Shown: positions 7,488 to 16,038 of the stretch, piece after piece
How positions within the stretch are numbered: position 1 is the stretch's first letter
Layout: each line of letters begins with the position of its first letter
Source of the DNA: Pseudomonas sp. LD120
GTDB lineage: Bacteria; Pseudomonadota; Gammaproteobacteria; Pseudomonadales; Pseudomonadaceae
Length of the DNA stretch: 64,000 nt
Direction: 5' to 3'
NCBI RefSeq assembly: GCF_009861525.1
Contig: NZ_WVHL01000003.1
Location: 1,488,001-1,552,000 of the forward strand
Notes under the pieces: model-generated
What the model was told of the DNA's origin: nothing
The model's input: only the letters and a program-made list of their open reading frames with translations
The model's database searches: none
Translations under genes and position numbers: made by a program

Positions 7488-8813
7488 ATGACTGTAGAAC
7501 ACATACAAGTGGACACCCTGGTGGTAGGCGCGGGTCAGGCCGGGGTGGCCATGAGCGAGCACCTGAGCACCCTCGGCGTGCCCCATCTGGTGCTGGAGCG
7601 CAACCGGGTCGCCGAAGCCTGGCGCACCGGGCGCTGGGATTCGCTGGTGGCCAACGGCCCGGCCTGGCATGACCGTTTTCCGGGGCTGGAGTTTGCCATC
7701 GAGCCGGACGCCTTCGCCGCCAAGGATCAGGTGGCGGACTATTTCGAAGCCTACGCCCGGCACGTCAATGCGCCGATCCGCACGGGTGTCGAGGTGCGCA
7801 AGGTCGTACGCAATGTCGGGCGCCCGGGGTTCACCGTCGACACTTCCCAAGGGACAATCCAGGCCAATCGCGTGGTGGCCGCCACCGGTCCTTTCCAGCG
7901 CCCGGTGATTCCGGCGATCGCGCCCCAGGATGCCCAGGTTCATCAGTTGCACTCCGCCGAGTACCGCAACCCGCAACAACTGCCCGACGGTGCGGTGCTG
8001 GTGGTGGGCGCGGGGTCGTCCGGGGTGCAGATCGCCGATGAATTGCAGCGCGCCGGGCGTCAGGTCTATCTGTCGGTGGGCCCCCACGACCGGCCGCCAC
8101 GGGCCTATCGCCAGCGGGATTTCTGCTGGTGGCTCGGGGTGTTGGGGGAGTGGGATGCGGAGATCGCCAAGCCCGGTCGCGAACACGTGACCATCGCCGT
8201 CAGCGGCGCCCGTGGCGGTCAGACCATCGACTTCCGTGCCCTGGCCCAGCAGGGCATCACCCTGGTGGGGTTGACCCAAGCCTTCGCGGGCACAGGGGTG
8301 ACCTTTCAGGCCGACCTGCAGGACAACCTGGCCCGTGGCGACGAGAACTACCTGGCGCTGCTGGACGCCGCCGATGCCTACATCGCCCGCAACGGTCTCG
8401 ACCTGCCGCCGGAGCCCGAAGCCCGGCGGCGCCTGCCGGACCCGGACTGCGTCAAGCAGCCGATCCTCGAACTGGACCTGCAACAGGCCGGCATCACCTC
8501 GATCATCTGGGCCACCGGTTACGCCGTGGATTTCTCCTGGCTGCAGGTCGACACTTTCAGCGAGCAGGGCAAGCCGTTGCACCAGCGCGGCGTGTCCCGC
8601 GAGCCCGGGGTGTACTTCCTCGGTTTGCCCTGGCTGTCGCGCCGTGGTTCGTCGTTTATCTGGGGGGTGTGGCACGACGCCAAACACATCGCCGACCACA
8701 TTGCGACCCAGCGCAAATACCTGGCCTACAGCCAAACCCAGCAGTCCTCGACGCAGACTTCGGCGCAACCAGAGACGCCGATCCACAACCTCGACCGCAT
8801 GGGAGCCCACTGA
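7488..8813 (+). CDS. flavin-containing monooxygenase (FAD/NADPH)
   Basis: A 441-residue class B flavoprotein monooxygenase-like enzyme. The N-terminal FAD Rossmann motif is GAGQAG (about residues 15-20) and the second, NADPH-binding Rossmann is VVGAGSSG (about 170). Between them FQRP...HQLHSAEY sits where the family FxGxxxH...Y fingerprint lies. Start at 7488 has AAGGA 7 bases upstream. The family oxygenates a soft nucleophile (N or S) or a ketone, and includes proteins formerly labelled potassium-transport flavoproteins. Its stop overlaps the next ATG (TGATG), so it is coupled to the Rid-family gene. Substrate is unknown; an amine or imine derived by the neighbouring enzymes is an inference. 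Confidence 0.82.
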   Translation: MTVEHIQVDTLVVGAGQAGVAMSEHLSTLGVPHLVLERNRVAEAWRTGRWDSLVANGPAWHDRFPGLEFAIEPDAFAAKDQVADYFEAYARHVNAPIRTGVEVRKVVRNVGRPGFTVDTSQGTIQANRVVAATGPFQRPVIPAIAPQDAQVHQLHSAEYRNPQQLPDGAVLVVGAGSSGVQIADELQRAGRQVYLSVGPHDRPPRAYRQRDFCWWLGVLGEWDAEIAKPGREHVTIAVSGARGGQTIDFRALAQQGITLVGLTQAFAGTGVTFQADLQDNLARGDENYLALLDAADAYIARNGLDLPPEPEARRRLPDPDCVKQPILELDLQQAGITSIIWATGYAVDFSWLQVDTFSEQGKPLHQRGVSREPGVYFLGLPWLSRRGSSFIWGVWHDAKHIADHIATQRKYLAYSQTQQSSTQTSAQPETPIHNLDRMGAH

Positions 8814-9223
8814 TGCCTACTCATACCCGTATTCGCATGTTCAACACCAAGGACACCTATCCCAACCAGTCCCTGGACAATGACCTGTGCCAGGCGGTGC
8901 GTGCCGGCAACACGGTGTACGTGCGCGGTCAGGTCGGCACTGATTTCGCCGGTCGGCTGGTGGGCCTTGGCGACCCGCGGGCCCAGGCCGAGCAGGCGAT
9001 GAAGAACGTCAAGCAACTGCTGGAAGAGGCCGGCAGCGATCTGAGCCACATCGTCAAGACCACCACCTACCTCACCGACCCGCGCTACCGCGAGCCGGTC
9101 TACCAGGAGGTGGGCCAATGGCTCAAGGGCGTGTTCCCGATTTCCACCGGGCTGGTGGTCTCGGCCCTCGGCCAGCCGCAGTGGCTGATGGAGATCGATG
9201 TGATCGCGGTGATTCCCGAGTGA
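8813..9223 (+). CDS. Rid (YjgF/YER057c/UK114) family protein
   Basis: The 136-residue protein begins at an ATG overlapping the stop of the monooxygenase. It has the family signature GNTVYVRGQVG near the N-terminus and ends in the usual LMEIDVIAVIPE strand. Rid proteins hydrolyse reactive imines/enamines. In RidA itself a catalytic arginine lies in a PARS motif before the last strand; here the matching stretch reads PISTGLVVSAL, so that arginine appears to be absent, as in several non-deaminase Rid subfamilies. It probably handles an unstable intermediate of this pathway, but enamine deamination is doubtful. Confidence 0.85.
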   Translation: MPTHTRIRMFNTKDTYPNQSLDNDLCQAVRAGNTVYVRGQVGTDFAGRLVGLGDPRAQAEQAMKNVKQLLEEAGSDLSHIVKTTTYLTDPRYREPVYQEVGQWLKGVFPISTGLVVSALGQPQWLMEIDVIAVIPE

Positions 9224-9293
9224 CACCTGTGCGGTTGTTTCCAGCGGCGCCGCATCGAGCGTCCATGTGGGCCCAGTGGGCCAAGGAGTTTGC

Positions 9294-9971
9294 ATGACCT
9301 TTTCCATCGTTGGCCGTTGTGCCGAAACCGGCCAGTTGGGCATCGCCATCAGTTCGTCGAGCATCGCCGTCGGCGCCCGTTGCCCCTGGGTGCGGGCCGG
9401 AGTGGGGGCGGTGGCCACCCAGAACGTCACCCTGCCGGCCCTGGGGCCGCAGATCCTCGACCTGCTGGAACATCAGAAACTTGAGCCCGCCGCCGCCCTG
9501 GATCGGGCCCTGGGCCACAACGGCTGGAGCCAGTACCGCCAGGTGACGGTGATCGACGGCCAGGGTCGCACGGCGCTGTTCAGCGGCCAGCAGGCTTTGG
9601 GCACCCACAATGCGCTGGCCGGCGAGCAGTGCGTGGCCGCCGGCAACCTGCTGGCGCACGCCGGGGTCATCCAGGCCATGGTCCAGGCGTTCGAACAGAC
9701 GCCGGGGATTCTGGTCGAGCGCCTGCTGGCGGCCATGCACGCGGCCATGGCCGCCGGTGGCGAGGCGGGGCCGGTGCATTCGGCGGCGCTGAGCGTAGTG
9801 GACGACCTGACCTGGCCCATCGTCGACCTGCGGGTGGACTGGGCCCAGAGCGATCCCATTGGCCAGCTCGCCAGCCTGTGGCAGGCCTACCGGCCGCAGA
9901 TGCAGGACTACCTGACCCGGGCCCTGGACCCCACGGCGGCCCCCAGCTACGGAGTGCCGGGCAATGAGTGA
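9294..9971 (+). CDS. DUF1028 family protein (Ntn-hydrolase-like)
   Basis: The 225-residue protein starts MTFSIVGRCAETGQLG with AAGGAG 5 bases upstream. The N-terminus, including AISSSSIAVGARCPWVRAG and AVATQN, is the conserved core of DUF1028, a family with an Ntn-hydrolase-like fold and no settled function. It is found mostly in amino acid or amide catabolic clusters, which fits the deacetylase immediately downstream (8-base overlap). An amidase-like role is plausible but not shown by the sequence. Confidence 0.82.
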   Translation: MTFSIVGRCAETGQLGIAISSSSIAVGARCPWVRAGVGAVATQNVTLPALGPQILDLLEHQKLEPAAALDRALGHNGWSQYRQVTVIDGQGRTALFSGQQALGTHNALAGEQCVAAGNLLAHAGVIQAMVQAFEQTPGILVERLLAAMHAAMAAGGEAGPVHSAALSVVDDLTWPIVDLRVDWAQSDPIGQLASLWQAYRPQMQDYLTRALDPTAAPSYGVPGNE

Positions 9972-11127
9972 GCGGTCGAGCCGCGAGCTGTTGGCGCAAC
10001 TGGTGGGCTTTGCCACGGTCAGTCGCGACTCCAACCTGGAGCTGATCGGCTTCATCCGCGACTACCTGGCCGACTTTGGCATCCACAGCGAGCTGATCTA
10101 CAACCCCGAGCGCACCAAGGCCAACTTGTTCGCCACCCTGGGGCCGGATGACCGGGGGGGCATCGTGCTGTCCGGGCACACCGACGTGGTGCCGGTGGAC
10201 GGTCAGGCCTGGAGCGTCGAGCCGTTTGTCTTGAGTGAGCGCGAAGGGCGGTTGTACGGCCGTGGCACCGCCGACATGAAGGGCTTTCTCGCCTCGGTGC
10301 TGGCGGCAGTGCCGGGCTTGACCCGGCGGCGCCTGCACCTGCCGCTGCACCTGGCGTTTTCCTACGACGAGGAGGTGGGCTGCCTGGGCGTGCGACCGAT
10401 GCTCGAACGTTTACGGCAGCGGCCACACCCGCCGCTGCTGTGCCTGATCGGCGAGCCCACCGAGCTGCGCCCGGTGCTCGGGCACAAGGGCAAGCTGGCG
10501 ATGCGCTGTCAGGTGCGCGGCGCGGCCTGTCATTCGGCCTATGCGCCTTACGGGGTCAATGCCATTGAGTACGCGGCGCGGCTGATCGGCAAATTGGGGG
10601 ACATCGGCCGCCAGTTGGCGCAACCCGAGCACCATGATCCGCGCTTCGATCCGCCGTTTTCCACGGTGCAGACCGGCACCATCCAGGGTGGCCGCGCGCT
10701 GAACATCGTGCCGGCCGAGTGTCAGTTCGATTTCGAGGTGCGCACCCTGCCAGGCCATGACGCCCAGGCCGTGGTGGCGCAGTTGCAAGGCTATGCCGAC
10801 GCCGAGCTGGTGCCGCAGATGCAGGCGCGACAGGCCGACACCGGGATCGCCTTGCACCCCTTGAGTGCCTACCCGGGGCTGGCCACCGCCGCCGACAGCG
10901 AGGCCGCCGAACTGCTGGCGCTGCTCAGCGGTTCGCGGCAATTTTCCACCGTGGCCTTCGGCACCGAGGGCGGGCTGTTTCATCAGGCGGGCATCCCCAC
11001 GGTGGTCTGCGGCCCGGGCAGCATGGACCAGGGGCACAAGCCGGACGAGTTCATCAGCCTTGAGCAACTGCATGCCTGCGACGCCATGCTGCGACGCCTG
11101 GGGGATTGGCTGGAGCGTCCGACCTGA
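9964..11127 (+). CDS. acetylornithine deacetylase-like M20 amidohydrolase
   Basis: A 387-residue M20 zinc amidohydrolase of the ArgE/DapE type. Metal and catalytic motifs are complete: SGHTDVVPV, GRGTADMKGF, YDEEVGCLG and GEPTEL, with a final H in GPGSMDQGHKPDEF. It overlaps the DUF1028 stop by 8 bases and closes the first catabolic operon. True ArgE works in arginine synthesis, but pseudomonads normally make ornithine with ArgJ, and the context here is degradative, so it more likely cleaves an N-acyl amine or amino acid made or used by the neighbours. Confidence 0.8.
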   Translation: MSERSSRELLAQLVGFATVSRDSNLELIGFIRDYLADFGIHSELIYNPERTKANLFATLGPDDRGGIVLSGHTDVVPVDGQAWSVEPFVLSEREGRLYGRGTADMKGFLASVLAAVPGLTRRRLHLPLHLAFSYDEEVGCLGVRPMLERLRQRPHPPLLCLIGEPTELRPVLGHKGKLAMRCQVRGAACHSAYAPYGVNAIEYAARLIGKLGDIGRQLAQPEHHDPRFDPPFSTVQTGTIQGGRALNIVPAECQFDFEVRTLPGHDAQAVVAQLQGYADAELVPQMQARQADTGIALHPLSAYPGLATAADSEAAELLALLSGSRQFSTVAFGTEGGLFHQAGIPTVVCGPGSMDQGHKPDEFISLEQLHACDAMLRRLGDWLERPT

Positions 11128-11230
11128 CCTTGCCCAGCGGTTGACGGGCTCCGTTTCACGCCCCAGGCCATCTCCCGGATGGCCTGGGCGTTGGCGTTTG
11201 TGCGGCCCGGCCCAGGGCCTTGGCTACAGA

Positions 11231-11294
11231 GCTTTTTCATGGTGCCGGAGCATATTTTTAGTATTTTTCCTCTGGCTCGCGGTGACGCACCATC
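11231..11294 (+). promoter_or_regulatory. 64-bp upstream element, copy B (shared with 7339-7402)
   Basis: It carries the same three blocks with the same spacing as copy A: GCTTTTTC, the AT-rich GGAGCA...TTTTCCT core, and GCACCATC. It ends 50 bases before the GTG of the aldehyde dehydrogenase gene. The distance to the start codon differs from copy A, so the conservation is not a leader effect. Confidence 0.7.
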
Positions 11295-11344
11295 CTCCCT
11301 ACCTAACAACCAGGCCGGTACAACGGCCGACGAGGGAGTGCAGC

Positions 11345-12835
11345 GTGTTCGATCTCGGTGACTGGCAGCGACGAGCTGCCCAACAGACATTCATTGACCA
11401 GGCGCTGATCGGCGGCCAACGGATGGCCGCCCAGTCCGGCGCCACCTTCGATGCCGTCAACCCCGCCACCAATCAACGCTTGGCCCGGGTCAGCGCCTGT
11501 GGCGCCGCCGAAGTGGACCTGGCGGTGGCCGCCGCGCGCCGGGCCTTCGAGCAGGGGGCCTGGGCGCGCATGGCCCCGGTGGAGCGCAAGAAAGTCCTGC
11601 TGCGCCTGGCCGAACTGATGCTCGCCCATCGCGAGGAACTGGCGCTGCTGGACAGCCTGAACATGGGCAAGCCGGTGATGGACGCCTGGAACATCGACGT
11701 GCCCGGCGCCGCTCACGTCTTCGCCTGGTACGCCGAAAGCCTCGACAAGCTCTACGATCAACTGGCCCCCGGCGCCCGCAACCGCCACGCCAGCATCCGC
11801 CGCGAGCCCCTGGGGGTGATCGGCGCGGTAGTGCCCTGGAACTTCCCCCTGGACATGGCCGCCTGGAAGCTCGCCCCGGCCCTGGCGGTGGGCAACTCGG
11901 TGGTGCTCAAACCTGCCGAACAGTCGCCGTTCTCGGCCCTGCGCCTGGCCGAACTGGCCCTGGAGGCCGGGTTGCCGGAAGGGGTGCTCAACGTGGTGCC
12001 GGGCCTGGGCGCCGAGGCCGGTCGCGCCCTGGGCTTGCACCCGGATGTGGATTGCCTGGTGTTCACCGGCTCCACCGAGGTGGGCAAGTGCTTCATGCAG
12101 TATTCGGCGCAATCCAACCTCAAGCAGGTCTGGCTCGAATGCGGCGGCAAGAGCCCGAACCTGGTGTTCGCCGACTGCCAGGACCTGGCGTTGGCCGCCG
12201 AGAAGAGCGCCTTCGGCATCTTCTTCAACCAGGGCGAGGTGTGCTCGGCCAACTCGCGGCTGCTGGTGCAGCGCAGCATTCATGACGAGTTCGTCGAGCG
12301 CCTCAAGGCCAAGTCCCGGGACTGGCGCCCAGGCAACCCGCTGGACCCGGCCAGCCGCGCCGGGGCCATGGTCGACGCGCGCCAGACCGCTCGGGTCATG
12401 GCCTATGTCGAGGGCGCCCGGGAGCAGGGCGCGCAACTGGCCTGTGGCGGCCGTCAACTGAGCATCGATGGCAGCGACAACTACATCGAGCCAACCCTCT
12501 TCACCGGCGTGAGTCCACAGATGAGCATCGCCCGGGAAGAAGTGTTCGGCCCGGTGCTGGTGGTGACCCCGTTCGACGATGAAGAGCAGGCCATTGCCCT
12601 GGCCAATGACAGCGTTTATGGGTTGGCCGCGTCGCTGTGGACGGACGACCTCAACCGTGCCCATCGGGTGGCTCGGCAGTTGCGGGCCGGCACGGTGTCG
12701 GTGAACACCGTGGACGCCCTGGACGTCACCGTGCCCTTTGGCGGCGGCCGGCAATCGGGTTTCGGTCGCGACCTGTCGCTGCATGCCTTCGACAAATACA
12801 CCCAACTGAAAACCACCTGGTTCCAGTTGCGCTGA
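11345..12835 (+). CDS. NAD(P)-dependent aldehyde dehydrogenase (PuuC/KauB-like)
   Basis: A GTG start at 11345 with GGGAG 6 bases upstream gives 496 residues, the usual length of omega-amino-aldehyde dehydrogenases. Catalytic residues are in place: Glu about 265 in LECGGKSP and Cys about 300 in NQGEVCSANS, with the cofactor motif VVPWNFPLDMAAWKLAPALA and FTGSTEVGK. It resembles gamma-glutamyl-aminobutyraldehyde and related aminoaldehyde dehydrogenases, oxidising an aldehyde to an acid. With the putrescine-type aminotransferase two genes downstream, it forms the classic transaminase then dehydrogenase pair of amine catabolism. Confidence 0.88.
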   Translation: MFDLGDWQRRAAQQTFIDQALIGGQRMAAQSGATFDAVNPATNQRLARVSACGAAEVDLAVAAARRAFEQGAWARMAPVERKKVLLRLAELMLAHREELALLDSLNMGKPVMDAWNIDVPGAAHVFAWYAESLDKLYDQLAPGARNRHASIRREPLGVIGAVVPWNFPLDMAAWKLAPALAVGNSVVLKPAEQSPFSALRLAELALEAGLPEGVLNVVPGLGAEAGRALGLHPDVDCLVFTGSTEVGKCFMQYSAQSNLKQVWLECGGKSPNLVFADCQDLALAAEKSAFGIFFNQGEVCSANSRLLVQRSIHDEFVERLKAKSRDWRPGNPLDPASRAGAMVDARQTARVMAYVEGAREQGAQLACGGRQLSIDGSDNYIEPTLFTGVSPQMSIAREEVFGPVLVVTPFDDEEQAIALANDSVYGLAASLWTDDLNRAHRVARQLRAGTVSVNTVDALDVTVPFGGGRQSGFGRDLSLHAFDKYTQLKTTWFQLR

Positions 12836-12951
12836 AAACCACGCTAAGCCTTGCCGGCCCGTCTGTCGGCCCCGCGGTGGCGCTGGCAAGGCGCCGCCGT
12901 ACCTGGCGCCTGGACGCCAGGCTCACAACAATAAAAAACGGAGTGTGTGCC

Positions 12952-14400
12952 ATGACTGCAAATGTCTCCATCGGGGGCGTAAGCCCCCTGCAACGCGGTG
13001 GTTTGCGCCGAGTCCTGGGCTTGGGGTCGCTGGTGTCGGTGGCCGTTGGCCTGGTGGTGTCCCAGGGGGTGATGGTGTTGATGCTGCAAGGCGCGGGAAT
13101 GGCCGGGCTGGGCTTCTTCATCCCGCTGCTGCTGGCCTACCTGCTGGCGCTGACCTATGCCTTGTCGTTCTCCGAACTGGCGCTGATGGTGCCCCGGGCC
13201 GGCAGCCTGAGCAGCTACACCGAAGTGGCCATCGGGCATTTCCCGGCGATCCTCGCCACCTTCTCCGGCTACATGGTGGTGGCGATGTTCGCCCTGTCCG
13301 CCGAACTGCTGCTTCTGGACCTGATCATCGGCAAGGTCTACCCCGGCGCGCTGCCGCCGATGCTGGTGGCCTACAGCGTGCTCGGGCTCTTCACCTTGCT
13401 CAACCTGTTGGGCATCGACGTGTTCGCCAAGCTGCAGACGCTGCTGGCCCTGGTGATGGTGGTGGTTTTGCTGACCCTGGGGCTGGGCGCCATCGGCAGC
13501 CCCCAGGCCGACCTGCAACTGCCGCTGGACCAGGGCTGGAACCCCATGCAAGTGGGGGCCCTGGCCTTGGCGGCAATGGCCATCTGGGGCTTTGTCGGTG
13601 CCGAATTCGTTTGCCCGCTGGTGGAGGAGACCCGCAACCCGGAACGTAATATCCCGCGTTCGATGATCATCGGCCTGAGCATCATCTTCCTGGTGATGAC
13701 CCTGTATTGCCTCGGCGCACTGCTGTGCATCCCCCGTGAGCAACTGGCGAGCAACCCGCTGCCGCACTTCCTCTTCGCCACGTCGGTATTGGGCGAGTCC
13801 GGCAAGCTGTTTCTGGTGGGCGCGGTGATCACCGCCACCTGCAGCACGGTCAACTCGTCCCTGGCGGCGTTGCCGCGCATGCTCTACGGCATGGCCCAGC
13901 ACGGCCAGGCCTTTCCCCAGTTCAAGCGCCTGAGCCCACGCACCCGTACACCCTGGGTGGCGGTGCTGTTCATCGCGGCGCTCACCGGCCTGCCCGTCCT
14001 GCTGCTGGGCCAGGACCCGGATGCCATCAGCCTGTTGCTGTTGGCCGCGGCCCTGGCCTGGCTCTTGGCCTACATCATTGTGCACATCGACGTGATCGCC
14101 CTGCGCCGGCGCTATCCCGAGGCGCCACGGCCGTTCCGTTCACCCTTCTACCCCTGGCCCCAGGTGCTGGGCATCGTCGGCATGCTGTTTGCGATCTATC
14201 ACGTTTCACCGTCGCCGCAGATGACCACGCGGATCTTCGGCAGCGCCGGGGTGGTGCTGGGGGTGGTTTCGTTGATCGCCGTGCTCTGGATCAAGCTGGT
14301 GATGCGCAAGCCACTGTTTGTTCCCGAGCCGCTGTTGCCCCTCGAACCGGGGCCTGCTGCAACCTCTTCCCTTGAACCCACTTGCCGTGCAGGAGAATGA
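12952..14400 (+). CDS. APC-family amino acid/amine permease
   Basis: The 482-residue protein starts at 12952 with GGAG 8 bases upstream and has about 12 hydrophobic helices. The first is preceded by GLGSLVSVAVGLVVSQG, which resembles the substrate-binding glycine-rich helix 1 of APC transporters, and the middle holds WGFVGAEFVCPLVEETRNP, matching the family consensus G(F/W)xGxE...EE(V/T)xNPxRxIP. It probably imports the amine or amino acid degraded by the flanking aldehyde dehydrogenase and aminotransferase. Its stop lies just before the aminotransferase start. Confidence 0.85.
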   Translation: MTANVSIGGVSPLQRGGLRRVLGLGSLVSVAVGLVVSQGVMVLMLQGAGMAGLGFFIPLLLAYLLALTYALSFSELALMVPRAGSLSSYTEVAIGHFPAILATFSGYMVVAMFALSAELLLLDLIIGKVYPGALPPMLVAYSVLGLFTLLNLLGIDVFAKLQTLLALVMVVVLLTLGLGAIGSPQADLQLPLDQGWNPMQVGALALAAMAIWGFVGAEFVCPLVEETRNPERNIPRSMIIGLSIIFLVMTLYCLGALLCIPREQLASNPLPHFLFATSVLGESGKLFLVGAVITATCSTVNSSLAALPRMLYGMAQHGQAFPQFKRLSPRTRTPWVAVLFIAALTGLPVLLLGQDPDAISLLLLAAALAWLLAYIIVHIDVIALRRRYPEAPRPFRSPFYPWPQVLGIVGMLFAIYHVSPSPQMTTRIFGSAGVVLGVVSLIAVLWIKLVMRKPLFVPEPLLPLEPGPAATSSLEPTCRAGE

Positions 14401-14402
14401 CC

Positions 14403-15815
14403 ATGAGCGCTTCCAACCCTCAGCCAGACAACGCCCCGCAACGCAGTACCGAGGACTATCAGGCCCTGGACGCCGCGCACCATATCCACGCCTTTCTCGA
14501 CCAAAAGGCGCTGAACGCCGAAGGCCCGCGGGTGATTGTCCGTGGCCAGGGCCTGCACCTGTGGGACAACGACGGCCAGCGCTACCTGGACGGCATGTCC
14601 GGGCTGTGGTGCACCAACCTCGGCTACGGCCGCAAGGACCTGGCGGCCGCCGCTACCGCCCAGCTGGAACAGCTGCCGTACTACAACATGTTCTTCCACA
14701 CCACCCACCCGGCGGTGGTGGAGCTCTCCGAGCTGCTGTTCAGCCTGTTGCCCGGGCACTACAGCCACGCCATCTACACCAACTCCGGCTCCGAGGCCAA
14801 CGAGGTGCTGATCCGCAGCGTGCGCCGTTACTGGCAGATCCTCGGCCAGCCGCAGAAGAAGGTGATGATCGGCCGCTGGAACGGGTACCACGGCTCGACC
14901 CTGGCCGCCACCGCCCTGGGCGGGATGAAGTTCATGCACGACATGGGTGGCTTGATTCCGGATGTGGCGCACATCGACGAGCCCTACTGGTTCGCCCACG
15001 AAGGCCACCTGACCCCGGCTGAGTTCGGCCTGCGCTGCGCCCGCCAACTGGAAGAGAAGATCCTCGAACTGGGGGCCGAGAACGTCGCCGGTTTCGTCGC
15101 CGAACCCTTCCAGGGCGCCGGCGGCATGATCTTCCCGCCAGAGAGCTACTGGCCGGAAATCCAGCGCATCTGCCGCCAGTACGACGTGCTGCTGTGCGCC
15201 GACGAAGTGATCGGTGGTTTCGGCCGCACCGGCGAGTGGTTCGCTCACCAGCACTTCGGTTTCGAGCCCGACACCCTGTCCATCGCCAAGGGCCTGACCT
15301 CCGGCTACATCCCCATGGGCGGGCTGGTGCTGAGCAAGCGCATCGCCCAGGTGCTGGTGGAGCAGGGCGGGGTGTTCGCCCACGGCCTGACCTATTCCGG
15401 GCACCCGGTGGCCGCCGCCGTGGCCATCGCCAACCTCAAGGCTCTGCGCGATGAAGGGGTGGTGACCCGGGTCAAGCACGACACCGGCCCCTACCTGCAG
15501 CAGTGCCTGCGGGAAGTGTTCGGCAACCATCCGCTGATCGGCGAGATCCAGGGCAGCGGGCTGGTGGCGGCCTTGCAGTTCGCCGAGGACAAGGCCAGCC
15601 GCAAGCGCTTCGCCAACGAGAACGACATCGCCTGGCGCTGCCGCACCCTGGGCTTCGAGGAGGGGGTGATCATTCGCTCGACCCTGGGGCGGATGATCAT
15701 GGCCCCGGCGCTGGTGGCGACCCGCGGCGAAATCGATGAGTTGATCGACAAGACCCGGCGCGCGGTGGCGCGCACGGCCCGGGAGATCGAGAGCGGGCAG
15801 TTGCCGACGGCCTGA
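14403..15815 (+). CDS. class III aminotransferase (SpuC-like, amine:pyruvate)
   Basis: A 470-residue PLP enzyme. Start at 14403 has GGAG 7 bases upstream; the alternative ATG at 14397 is only one base from that site. The PLP lysine is about residue 296 in SIAKGLTSGYIPMG, preceded by LCADEVIGGFGRTG, and the N-terminal half has GLWCTNLGYGRKDL and YYNMFFHTTHP, close to putrescine:pyruvate aminotransferases. It should move the amino group of a diamine or omega-amino acid to pyruvate, giving an aldehyde for the dehydrogenase upstream. A strong terminator follows. Confidence 0.87.
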   Translation: MSASNPQPDNAPQRSTEDYQALDAAHHIHAFLDQKALNAEGPRVIVRGQGLHLWDNDGQRYLDGMSGLWCTNLGYGRKDLAAAATAQLEQLPYYNMFFHTTHPAVVELSELLFSLLPGHYSHAIYTNSGSEANEVLIRSVRRYWQILGQPQKKVMIGRWNGYHGSTLAATALGGMKFMHDMGGLIPDVAHIDEPYWFAHEGHLTPAEFGLRCARQLEEKILELGAENVAGFVAEPFQGAGGMIFPPESYWPEIQRICRQYDVLLCADEVIGGFGRTGEWFAHQHFGFEPDTLSIAKGLTSGYIPMGGLVLSKRIAQVLVEQGGVFAHGLTYSGHPVAAAVAIANLKALRDEGVVTRVKHDTGPYLQQCLREVFGNHPLIGEIQGSGLVAALQFAEDKASRKRFANENDIAWRCRTLGFEEGVIIRSTLGRMIMAPALVATRGEIDELIDKTRRAVARTAREIESGQLPTA

Positions 15816-15854
15816 GGACGGGCCGCAGGCGAGCGGCTGACGCCGTGCTAAAAG

Positions 15855-15895
15855 CACCACACCCCGCCAGCGTCGAACTCTGGCGGGGTGTGGTG
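15855..15895 (+). terminator. strong Rho-independent terminator
   Basis: Perfect 16-bp arms (CACCACACCCCGCCAG / CTGGCGGGGTGTGGTG) around a 9-base loop, followed by TTTTC and preceded by an A run. It ends the aldehyde dehydrogenase-permease-aminotransferase operon and could act in both directions. Confidence 0.9.
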
Positions 15896-15900
15896 TTTTC

Positions 15901-15925
15901 GCCATGGCTCGGGGGGAGCCATGGC
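15901..15925. repeat. inverted repeat with 10-bp perfect arms
   Basis: GCCATGGCTC and GAGCCATGGC flank a GGGGG loop, directly after the terminator. It has no U tract and no clear role. Confidence 0.55.
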
Positions 15926-15964
15926 CTTCTACCGGGCGCGGTCGGGGCCCGTCATCGGTGGTCA

Positions 15965-16018
15965 GGGTTCAGAACCCAAGGTTCAGAACCTGCCGTTTCG
16001 AACCTAACGTTCAGAACC
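15965..16018. repeat. four tandem copies of a GGTTC-A-GAACC palindrome
   Basis: Palindromes centred at about 15971, 15985, 15999.5 and 16013 repeat every 14 bases or so: GGGTTCAGAACCC, GGTTCAGAACC, GTTTCGAAC and GTTCAGAAC. They lie just past the stop of the branched-chain amino acid binding protein gene (minus strand), in the convergent gap. Confidence 0.65.
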
Positions 16019-16038
16019 GCGCCGCGCCCTTTACCGGC

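Noticed and set aside
9964..11127. True biosynthetic argE
   Set aside because: Motifs fit the family, but the operon is catabolic and pseudomonads normally recycle the acetyl group with ArgJ; no symbol given.
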